Source: Verrucomicrobiales bacterium (GTDB lineage Bacteria > Verrucomicrobiota > Verrucomicrobiia > Verrucomicrobiales > DEV007). Taken from it: a DNA stretch of 64,000 nucleotides. The number at the start of each line of letters is the position of its first letter. Within the stretch, counting starts at the first letter, position 1. Made by a program: the position numbers and the translations under genes. The stretch spans positions 1 to 64,000 of the forward strand of contig JAEUHH010000007.1 of NCBI GenBank assembly GCA_016795505.1, read 5' to 3'. Positions 34,038 through 41,513 of this stretch are shown here, piece by piece. The notes beneath the pieces are model-generated. The model was not told the origin of the DNA. It made no database searches and worked only from the letters and a program-made list of their open reading frames with translations.

Positions 34038-35552
34038 TTACTTGTAGGTCGTAAATTTCTTCGGGTCGAATGCCTCGCGCACCGCCTCGCCCACGAAAGT
34101 CACCAGCACCAGCACGATGACCGTGCCGGCAAAGGCGCCGCTGACGATCCACGGGGCGCTGAGATTGTCCGCTCCCTCGCTGAGCAGACGGCCCCAACTG
34201 GGATACTCCAGCGGCAGGCCGAACCCGAGGTAGTCCAGTGCCGTCAGGCTGCCGATCACGGCAGTGACAGAAAAGGGCAACAGAGTGACGACGATGGCGA
34301 TGGTGTTGGGCAGGATGTGTTTGAAAATCACCCGGCCCGTCCCGGCTCCCATCAGGCGGGCGGCCGCGACATAGTCCCGTGCCTTCTCCCGGTAGGTCGC
34401 GGTTCTCAGGTAGTAGGTCATCCCGATCCAGGAAAAGAGGCAGAGCACCCCGACCAGCACCGGCATCGGGGGCCGCTCGATGACCGATGCGATGATGATC
34501 ACCACGTAGAGAAACGGCAGATTCGACAGGATCTCGATGAACCGCTGCACCACGATGTCGAATTTGCCACCGAAGTATCCCATGGCACACCCCAGCGACA
34601 CGCCGATGGCATAGGTCACGATGAGATAGATGACATTGGCCTGCAGGAGGATCTGCCAGCCGCCGAACAGTTGGGCCAGAATGTCGTTTCCACCCGTGTC
34701 GGTGCCGAGGAAGTGCCTGTCCTCCCATGAGGGACGGACCGGCGGGTAGAGCACCACGGTGAGGGGGGACAGTTTTTCGCCATCGGCGCGCTCCAGGCCC
34801 GCGGCATCGACCGTCTCTCGACTGACTTCGGCTCCGGCCTTCCAGAGTCCCTTTTCTACCCGGTTGCCCTGGAGGTCCCACCCTTCCATCGGCCCGTCCT
34901 TGAGCCCTTTCCGGAATCGCCACTCCTGCCGCTTCATCTCGGGCGACGCTTCGAAAAAGATCGATGCCAGCCCCGAATAGGGACGGGACTGGCCCTCTTC
35001 GCGATAGAGCCCGTCCGCGCCCTGCACCAATCTGGCCACCTGCTCGGCATCGGAGTCCAGGGTCGGATCCCAGGGCACCGGAGGCATCAACACCCATCCG
35101 CCGCCATCAGCGGCCAATCGCTGCTGCAAAGCCCGGTAGTCCGTCTCGCCATCACCCTCGCCTCCGAAGGTGCTGGCCGGAATCGGATCCGACAGCGCCG
35201 GGAAAAACCAGTGCCCGTCATACCGCACCACCAGCGCCCGCTTGCCGACCACGAGATTGTCCAGCATCGCGAGCACCACCAGCGCCACCAGGAGCCACAG
35301 CGACACGTAGCCGCGCCGGATCGACCGGAACCGCGCCATCTGCCTCGCCGTCTGCGGGCTGAACTGGAAATCCCGCGGTCCGAAAATGGCCAGGGCCAGA
35401 CCTGTCGCCGTCACCAGCCCGCAAACTGTCCATCCGAACCCCTCGCTGCCGGCAAAGAACCACTTCAGGGTGGGAAACCGGATCTCCAGCAGATGGAACA
35501 GCATCGCCAGCGCTCCGATGGCCGCGAGGCCGTATCCCAGTTTGCGAAACAT
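34038..35552 (-). CDS. ABC transporter permease (YejE/OppC-like) with large periplasmic insert
   Basis: A 504-residue permease; OppC/DppC members are about 300 residues. After two N-terminal helices and a third near 95 there is a periplasmic insert of about 200 residues (RALVVRYDGHWFFPALSDPI through HFLGTDTGGNDIL). The usual permease domain follows with the EAA loop AAARLMGAGTGRVIFKHILP. Start ATG 35552 (MFRKLGYG) is chosen because the upstream in-frame sequence is antisense to the partner gene. The insert could dock the binding protein. Confidence 0.9.
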   Translation of the reverse strand: MFRKLGYGLAAIGALAMLFHLLEIRFPTLKWFFAGSEGFGWTVCGLVTATGLALAIFGPRDFQFSPQTARQMARFRSIRRGYVSLWLLVALVVLAMLDNLVVGKRALVVRYDGHWFFPALSDPIPASTFGGEGDGETDYRALQQRLAADGGGWVLMPPVPWDPTLDSDAEQVARLVQGADGLYREEGQSRPYSGLASIFFEASPEMKRQEWRFRKGLKDGPMEGWDLQGNRVEKGLWKAGAEVSRETVDAAGLERADGEKLSPLTVVLYPPVRPSWEDRHFLGTDTGGNDILAQLFGGWQILLQANVIYLIVTYAIGVSLGCAMGYFGGKFDIVVQRFIEILSNLPFLYVVIIIASVIERPPMPVLVGVLCLFSWIGMTYYLRTATYREKARDYVAAARLMGAGTGRVIFKHILPNTIAIVVTLLPFSVTAVIGSLTALDYLGFGLPLEYPSWGRLLSEGADNLSAPWIVSGAFAGTVIVLVLVTFVGEAVREAFDPKKFTTYK

Positions 35553-35614
35553 GCGTCTAGTCGTCTTGAAAGAGGGTGAAAAAAATGCTCGTCTTGTCCG
35601 ACTGGCCGGCCGCG

Positions 35615-36922
35615 TCACTTGAAACTGACCCGAGGGTCGACCATCGCCACCAGAACATCCGACAGGATATTGCCCAACAACATCAGCAAGGCGGCAAAGG
35701 ACAGGGTCCCCATCACCACCGTGTAGTCGCGCTCCAGCACCGCGTTGTAGCTGAGCAGACCGAAGCCATCGATGTCGAAAATCTTCTCGATCAGCAGCGA
35801 GCCTGACACGAACAGGGTGATATTCTGCCCGAACGTCGTCGCGATCGGGATGATCGAGTTGCGGAAGGCGTGCCGGAACACCGCGGTCCGGTAGGGCACG
35901 CCCTTCGCGGCAGCGGTCCTGACATAGTCGGCCGCCAGATTGTCCATCAGGTTGTTTTTCATCAACATGGTGAGGAAGGCGAAGCTCCCCACCATGTAGC
36001 AGATCAGCGGCAGCACGCTGTGATGGACCAGATCCTTGATCTTGCCCCACCAACTCAGCGTATCAAAGTCCTCCCCGACGAAGTCCATGATCGGAAACCA
36101 GCCCAGCCGCGATCCGAGATACACCACCATCAGCGCTCCCAGAACGTAACCCGGTATCGCGTAGCCCACGAAGACCAGGATAGACGACGCGGTGTCGAGC
36201 ACGGTTCGGTGCTTGATCGCCTTCAAGATGCCCAGTGGGATGCAGACCGCGTAGGTGAGGATCAGAGTGATCACCCCGTAGTAGATCGAGACCGGGAAAC
36301 GCTCCACCATCATCGACCAGACGGGTTCGTTGTAGCGCGTCGATTCGCCGAGGTAGCCTTGGAAGACCCCGGCAAAGCGCGGCTGGAACAGGGCGACCCT
36401 GGGAAGGTGTTCGGCAGGCTCCTCCTGTCCGCGATTCAGACGCCGCCATTTCTCCCCCACTTCTTCGGCGGACTCCACCCGGACCTTCCAGCCTTCGATC
36501 ACGGACGGGTCTCCTGTGATGACCTCCATCGCCCCGTCACCCGGGCGCGACACCCGCACCGTCGTCGTCGTGCCGGGAATGCTCACCTCCACCGTCTCCT
36601 GGGTGGCATCCGGAAAGCTCTCATGCACCCGGTTCAACTCCCGCGGCAACACACCAAGCCAGGTAAAGTAAGCCCGCACCGCCGACTGGTCGTAGCCATA
36701 GTAGGCCGCCAGCGCCTCCTTGGCCTGATCGTCGATGCCGGAGCCGCCCTTGCTCTCCCGCGCGCCGCGGACCGACTCCCCCCCCTGCCCGAGCGTACCC
36801 GCCATCAGAGCAGTCTCCAGGGGACCGCCGGGAGCAAACCGCGTCACCAGAAACACCAGCAGGGTCAGCCCGAACAGGGTGAGCGGCACCAGCAGGAGGC
36901 GTCGGATGAAGTAATCGCGCAT
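35615..36922 (-). CDS. ABC transporter permease (YejB/OppB-like) with periplasmic insert
   Basis: A 435-residue permease beginning MRDYFIRRLLLVPLTLFGLT, the typical OppB start helix. An additional soluble segment (about 40-195) precedes the core helices. The EAA motif is AAAKGVPYRTAVFRHAF, and the C-terminus VLVAMVDPRVSFK is typical. It is the first gene of the minus-strand transporter operon: permease, permease, binding protein, two ATPases, cytidine deaminase. Confidence 0.92.
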   Translation of the reverse strand: MRDYFIRRLLLVPLTLFGLTLLVFLVTRFAPGGPLETALMAGTLGQGGESVRGARESKGGSGIDDQAKEALAAYYGYDQSAVRAYFTWLGVLPRELNRVHESFPDATQETVEVSIPGTTTTVRVSRPGDGAMEVITGDPSVIEGWKVRVESAEEVGEKWRRLNRGQEEPAEHLPRVALFQPRFAGVFQGYLGESTRYNEPVWSMMVERFPVSIYYGVITLILTYAVCIPLGILKAIKHRTVLDTASSILVFVGYAIPGYVLGALMVVYLGSRLGWFPIMDFVGEDFDTLSWWGKIKDLVHHSVLPLICYMVGSFAFLTMLMKNNLMDNLAADYVRTAAAKGVPYRTAVFRHAFRNSIIPIATTFGQNITLFVSGSLLIEKIFDIDGFGLLSYNAVLERDYTVVMGTLSFAALLMLLGNILSDVLVAMVDPRVSFK

Positions 36923-37017
36923 TCGGGACGGGATTCTGTCGGCTCAGCCCTGTTTGTTTGCCGATCGGGAAGAGGCACCGGTCCGACTGGCGCCTCCTAG
37001 CGATCGCCCTGCCGGAT

Positions 37018-37881
37018 TCACGGCTTCCACGCCTTCACGAAGTCGATGCACTGCTTCACCTCGGGGAGCGAATTTTCCCAATTGTGCTCGTATTCGATCG
37101 AGGCGGGACCCGAGAAACCCTGAGCCTTCAGTTCCGCCAGGATCGCCGGCATATCAGCCTCCCCTGTGCCGTAGGGCACATCGTGTACGCCCTTGCCGTA
37201 GCCGTTCAGGTCCTTCAGGTGGCTGCTCACGATGCGGCCTTTCAGGATCTTGAGACAATCCACCGGCTTCAGGCCCGAACGCATCCAGTGGCCCGTGTCG
37301 GCGCAGGCCCCGATGCGCGGGTCGCGGTCCTTCACCAGTTCCACGATGTAGTTGGGGTCCCAGACTTTGTAGTTCGGGTCGTTTTCCCGCTTCGGGTGGT
37401 TGTGAAAGCCCACCTGGATGTCGTATTCCTTCACCAGTTTCTCGGCGGTATCGAGCGCGTCGGTCGATTCGGTGTTGATCACGCGGATACCCATCGTTTT
37501 GGCAAATTCGAAGACCTTGCGGCACTCCGCCTCATCCTTGCTCAGCCCCACCACGCCGTAGGCCACCGCGATCAGGCCGTGCTCAGCGAGCTTCGCCTTC
37601 ACCTTGGCCAGCGTCTCCGGCGAGGCGTTGTGATCCAGCTTGGTGTCGGGCTCGGCCGGCGACAGCTTCTGGCCCGGATAGAATTCGATCACCTTGCCTC
37701 CCGCGGCGGCCGTTTTTTCGATCGCCTCAAAGGCCGAGAAACGATTGAACGTGTAGGCCTGGCAGCCGATCGCGATGCCGTTGATGCGGTGCTCGGCCGG
37801 AATCGGCTCGGCAGCGGAGGAAACGACGCCGGAAAGCAGGCTCAGTCCCAGCAACAGAGAGGTGTAAGTCAGGATTTTCAT
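37018..37881 (-). CDS. Secreted sugar phosphate isomerase/epimerase-like TIM barrel protein
   Basis: A 287-residue AP-endonuclease-2/xylose-isomerase-like TIM barrel with an N-terminal signal peptide (LLLGLSLLSGVVSSAAEP), so it acts outside the cytoplasm. Likely metal-binding residues lie in VIEFYPG, INTESTD, VGFHNHPKR, GACADTGHW, SSHLKDLNG and SIEYEHNW. Such exported barrels are common in PVC bacteria and often epimerise or isomerise sugars or keto-sugars. It lies 95 bp upstream of the permease genes on the same strand. Confidence 0.87.
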   Translation of the reverse strand: MKILTYTSLLLGLSLLSGVVSSAAEPIPAEHRINGIAIGCQAYTFNRFSAFEAIEKTAAAGGKVIEFYPGQKLSPAEPDTKLDHNASPETLAKVKAKLAEHGLIAVAYGVVGLSKDEAECRKVFEFAKTMGIRVINTESTDALDTAEKLVKEYDIQVGFHNHPKRENDPNYKVWDPNYIVELVKDRDPRIGACADTGHWMRSGLKPVDCLKILKGRIVSSHLKDLNGYGKGVHDVPYGTGEADMPAILAELKAQGFSGPASIEYEHNWENSLPEVKQCIDFVKAWKP

Positions 37882-37978
37882 GGATTTCAAAAACAGTCGC
37901 AATCGTAGCCGCTGGCCCCGCTCTCGCAAGCCCCGCCCGGACCGGAAATGCGCCGATCCCCGCCCATCGGGGGCTGAT

Positions 37979-38437
37979 TCAGGCTGGCAACAGCCGCCCG
38001 GCAATCGCCCGGCCCAAGTCCATCAGCCGCGCCTTTTCCGCATCGGAAAAATCGTAGGGTTCCAGCTTTCCCACCCCCAGCGTGCCGCAGAGCCGGCTGC
38101 CATCCAGCACCGGCACCGCGAGCGAGCCCTGCACGTGGGTCTGTTTGGCACCCGGTTTCGCCACGCCCGAGGTGTCCGTCTGGAGGTTGCAAATCTCCAC
38201 CGGTTCGAGCCGCTGAGCCGCCGTCCCGGCGATGCCCTTGCCGATCGGGATCGAGCCGATCACCGGCATCAGGGCCTCCGGAATGCCCCGATGCGCCACC
38301 AATTTCAGGTGTTGGTCCGCTGGATCGAGCCGGTGCAGCGTTCCCGTCGTGCAGTCGAAGGCGGCGATGGTGTCGTCGAGGAACCGGCTCCATTCCGCGG
38401 AGTCCGGCTGGGGGCTGAGGCTGGCGGCGGGATTCAT
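37979..38437 (-). CDS. GAF domain protein
   Basis: A 152-residue protein starting at ATG 38437 (MNPAASLSPQPD). It is essentially one GAF domain: FDCTTGTLHRLDP, LVAHRGIPEALM, IGKGIAGTAAQR, QGSLAVPVLDGSRLCGTLGV and a C-terminal helix. No output domain, so it may be a cytoplasmic ligand or redox sensor partner, or a free methionine sulfoxide reductase-like protein; the fRMsr catalytic cysteines are not evident. Confidence 0.82.
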   Translation of the reverse strand: MNPAASLSPQPDSAEWSRFLDDTIAAFDCTTGTLHRLDPADQHLKLVAHRGIPEALMPVIGSIPIGKGIAGTAAQRLEPVEICNLQTDTSGVAKPGAKQTHVQGSLAVPVLDGSRLCGTLGVGKLEPYDFSDAEKARLMDLGRAIAGRLLPA

Positions 38438-38552
38438 GGCCAAATCGGGTGAAATGCGGAGCAAAGATCGATACAAACGAATACGAAAGCCCCTCGCAGG
38501 GGTCAAGACAGGCGCATTCCCATGAACGCGCCCCACGCCTCCGGCCGATCGC

Positions 38553-39593
38553 TCAAAGCGGGCGAAAGGCGCGCTTCTTCGGCTCCACCGGTCCCGGAGC
38601 GACCGGTGCCGGCGCCGTCTCCTGGTGACCAGCAGGGGAAATCTGTGCCGCTGCCAGTTCCATCGTCAGCGGGCGCACCTTGCGCACCACCGTCGGCTGA
38701 CTGGCAGCCGGTGCCGGACTCGACACGGCGGCCGCAGCCACCGCCGGAGCCTGGGCCGGGCGGATCGCCGGCTCGGTCGTCGCCGGCATGGGCGGCGAAG
38801 TCGGCGCCGGCGCAGAGACAGGCGGCTTCGTCGGAGCCTGGGCCGGAGCAGTCGCCGCCACGACCGGACCCGTGACCACCTCGGTCACGGGCGCAGGTAC
38901 CGTAGCTGGAGTCGGAGCCGGCTTCGACTGCGGCGCTGGTTTTGGCTGCGGTGCTCGTTTCGGGGCATCCGCGGCGGCCAAAGCCATCGACGGAGCGGAC
39001 TTCGGCGACTCCGGAGCCGACGGCAAAGCCGGAGCCTTCGCCGGGGCCGGGTCGGGGGCCTTGGCCTTCTCCTGGGCGCGCTTGAACAGCGACCAGCCCC
39101 GCTCCCCGTCTTTCTGCTGATTGTCGATCGCCGCCAGCATCTGACGGACGTGCGCGTATTTGGTCCGGCCGGCGAGGATCTCCCGGCTTTTCTCAAAATC
39201 ACCCATCTCCAGCACCTGGATATCCACATGCCGCACCCCCCAGTTGTTCATGGCCGACCGCGACGGCTTGTAGATGTCGATCGTCTCCGTGCCCACCAGC
39301 GCGCGGCCGTAGTCATCGACCACGAAGGTCGTGTCCATCCCCTCGATCTTGAATTTCGTCCCCAGCGGATACTTCGACCAATCCGCCGCCGCCGAGGAGT
39401 AGCCCTTTCCGTATCGCAGAGTCGTGCCCGCCGCCGTTTTGCGACCGTACTCGATGTGATCTGCCTCCGTGTGGGTGTAGGCCGTCGTCCTCACCTCATC
39501 GATGCGCTTCGACCCCAGGGAGAAAGGCTCCTTCGCCTGCCCGCTGACTGCCAAAACGCCCAAGATCACTCCGGAGATCGCATGCCAATTCAT
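38553..39593 (-). CDS. 3D domain protein with long Ala/Pro-rich C-terminal tail
   Basis: A 346-residue exported protein. A signal peptide (MNWHAISGVILGVLAVSGQA) precedes a 3D domain (about 30-125) with TTAYTHTEADHIEYG, YPLGTKFKIEGM and FVVDDYGRALVGTETIDIY, the double-psi-barrel fold of MltA-type lytic transglycosylases. The conserved aspartates are present. Residues about 170-346 are a Pro/Ala-rich tail suited to crossing peptidoglycan or binding envelope. It probably acts on cell wall. The start ATG follows an AT-rich promoter (39600-39650). Confidence 0.87.
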   Translation of the reverse strand: MNWHAISGVILGVLAVSGQAKEPFSLGSKRIDEVRTTAYTHTEADHIEYGRKTAAGTTLRYGKGYSSAAADWSKYPLGTKFKIEGMDTTFVVDDYGRALVGTETIDIYKPSRSAMNNWGVRHVDIQVLEMGDFEKSREILAGRTKYAHVRQMLAAIDNQQKDGERGWSLFKRAQEKAKAPDPAPAKAPALPSAPESPKSAPSMALAAADAPKRAPQPKPAPQSKPAPTPATVPAPVTEVVTGPVVAATAPAQAPTKPPVSAPAPTSPPMPATTEPAIRPAQAPAVAAAAVSSPAPAASQPTVVRKVRPLTMELAAAQISPAGHQETAPAPVAPGPVEPKKRAFRPL

Positions 39594-39596
39594 AAG

Positions 39597-39650
39597 TCCC
39601 GATATTTTACAATACTTAAGTAAATTTTCCATAAATTTCCGCAAATTTCT
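39597..39650 (-). promoter_or_regulatory. AT-rich promoter of the 3D-domain gene
   Basis: Reading toward the gene, ATTTACTTAAGT is followed after 8 nt by ATATCGG and, 6 nt later, the start codon. The same combination (ATTTACATAAGT, then ATATCGG) precedes the sensor kinase start at 45687, suggesting a shared promoter class. It also contains repeated AAATTT blocks. Confidence 0.35.
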
Positions 39651-39903
39651 CAAAATTCCACCCTCTCTGCCGCGCCCGACGACCAGCCCCTGAGCGCCGG
39701 CTCTGGCTATGAACCTCTTTGCAGCCACCCGCCGTCAGACCATCGGCAGACGGCTCTCACCATCCCCTCCCCTAGTCATCAGACTTGGGGAGGCCCCGAC
39801 CGGCGATAGCGGCCAGAAACTCGAAACGACGGGAGAAATCCCGGCTGGACATCGCCTTCATCTTCTCCAACTTGGCTTCCCCCCGCCACCAATCTGCCCA
39901 GCC

Positions 39904-40548
39904 ATGAAACATCTGCCCCATCTCATCGATGCGAACCGCCATTGGGCGGCGTCGATGACCGATCGCGACCCGGATTTTTTTAAACGACTCGCCGATCAGC
40001 AAAAGCCCCAATATCTCTGGATCGGCTGCTCGGACAGCCGGGTGCCCGCCAACGAGATCGTGGGCCTGCTGCCGGGCGAGATTTTCGTCCACCGCAATGT
40101 GGGAAATGTGGTGGTCCACTCGGACCTGAATTGCCTGTCAGTGATCCAATTCGCCGTGGAGATCCTCGGGGTGCGGGACATCATCGTGTGCGGCCATTAC
40201 CGCTGCGGTGGGGTGATGGCGTCACTCTCGGGCGCCCGCCACGGACTGGTGGACAACTGGCTGGGCCACGTCCGCGACGTGGCCGAGCGCCACGAGCCAA
40301 GTCTCCAGGACATCGCAGACCCCGACGCCAAGGCCGACCGCCTCTGCGAACTCAACGTGATCGAACAAGTCGCCAACGTCTGCCGCGTCACCTCCGTCGG
40401 CGACCGCTGGGCCGCGGGCGGTCAATTGACCATCCACGGCTGGATCTACGACATCCGCGACGGTCTCCTGCGCGATCTGGGCTTCTGTGTCGATGGCTCC
40501 GAGACGTTTCAGGCGGAGTATGCCCGCGTGATCAAAAGCCGACACTGA
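39904..40548 (+). CDS. can: Beta-carbonic anhydrase
   Basis: A 214-residue beta-class enzyme that interconverts carbon dioxide and bicarbonate. The zinc site is complete: Cys42 with Asp44 and Arg46 in GCSDSRVPANE, and His98/Cys101 in CGHYRCGG. The start ATG 39904 (MKHLPHLIDANRHW) matches the family; an in-frame extension to 39709 does not. HRNVGNVV and the C-terminal helix are also typical. It is convergent with an outer-membrane protein gene, with a dispersed repeat between them. Confidence 0.96.
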   Translation: MKHLPHLIDANRHWAASMTDRDPDFFKRLADQQKPQYLWIGCSDSRVPANEIVGLLPGEIFVHRNVGNVVVHSDLNCLSVIQFAVEILGVRDIIVCGHYRCGGVMASLSGARHGLVDNWLGHVRDVAERHEPSLQDIADPDAKADRLCELNVIEQVANVCRVTSVGDRWAAGGQLTIHGWIYDIRDGLLRDLGFCVDGSETFQAEYARVIKSRH

Positions 40549-40627
40549 TCGACTCGGGCACCCAGGCGCTCCGACAAAACGTCGCCCCTTCCACCAGGCC
40601 TCCGGTTGGCTCCACACGCCCCGGCTT

Positions 40628-40675
40628 TTCCGATCAGACAGGGTACCATCTCCGATCAAACAGGGTATCTCCGCG
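40628..40675 (+). repeat. Two-core ACAGGGT repeat, copy R6
   Basis: It reads CCGATCAGACAGGGTACC then CCGATCAAACAGGGTATC, with cores 22 bp apart, in the gap between the convergent carbonic anhydrase and beta-barrel genes. Its second unit is nearly identical to copy R2 in the DUF1365 gene, so these two copies are the closest relatives. Confidence 0.88.
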
Positions 40676-40705
40676 ACCGGAGACACGGATCGCCCGGCCA
40701 AAGGC

Positions 40706-41458
40706 TCAGAAGCTCACGCTCAGGCTCACCCCGCCGTGGACGATGTCGTCCTGGAAGGCTTCGACCGCGTCGAGCGCGAACAGGCCGGCCACGTACGGCT
40801 CCAGCAAGACCTCTTCGCGCAGCGCGATGGGCAGGGAGATCATGGCGTAGGCGTGATTCCACTGGCCGCCGGCCACGTGATAGTCGATCTGGTAAGACAC
40901 GCCACCGCTGATCACCAACTCGGCGGCATCACAGAGCGAAAACGCCTTGCTCAGACCGGTCTCGAAGTACCAGCCTTCGATGACGAAATCGTGACTGGCG
41001 GTGGCATTCCAATCGAGCCAGCCGAGGCTGCGCTCCAGCGACAGACCCAGCTCGTAGGTGGCCTCGTCGCCGGAATCCGGGTAGAAGTATCCCAACATCG
41101 TCAGCGCTGCATCGAATCCGGCGACTTCGCCGCCGATGCTCGCGTAAAGATCGAGTTCATCGTCGAGCAGACCATCGGTGGGATTCACGTACCACACCCC
41201 GATATCGACCGGGATCGGCAACTGGCCAATGGTGTAGTCGAGGCCGGTCCACACGGCATTCCCACCGTAGTCGACTCCGTAAAACACGTAGTGGCTCATG
41301 TAGCCGACGCTGAGGGTGGCTCCGAGTGGCTCCTCGGCGGGAACGACGGCAGCCTCGACGACTTGAGCCTTGTCACCGGCCACGAGGTGCAGTGGCAGGG
41401 CCAGGGCCAGCAGGGCGGGAGCCAGGGTGGACGGGCAAGGAAGGCGGTGGGTTCTCAT
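40706..41458 (-). CDS. Outer-membrane beta-barrel-type protein
   Basis: A 250-residue exported protein with a signal peptide (TLAPALLALALPLHLVAG) and alternating beta-strand pattern ending in a C-terminal Phe (GGVSLSVSF), the usual outer-membrane insertion signal. LSVGYMSHYVFYGVDYGGNA and DLYASIGGEVAG resemble the TIGR02001-type or Gcw-chitinoporin-like families. It may be a pore or surface protein; the substrate is unknown. Confidence 0.78.
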   Translation of the reverse strand: MRTHRLPCPSTLAPALLALALPLHLVAGDKAQVVEAAVVPAEEPLGATLSVGYMSHYVFYGVDYGGNAVWTGLDYTIGQLPIPVDIGVWYVNPTDGLLDDELDLYASIGGEVAGFDAALTMLGYFYPDSGDEATYELGLSLERSLGWLDWNATASHDFVIEGWYFETGLSKAFSLCDAAELVISGGVSYQIDYHVAGGQWNHAYAMISLPIALREEVLLEPYVAGLFALDAVEAFQDDIVHGGVSLSVSF

Positions 41459-41513
41459 CGTGGTTTGGTTGGTTGTTGGTTGGCTTGATTTTCAGAAACG
41501 GACAGCTCGTCGG

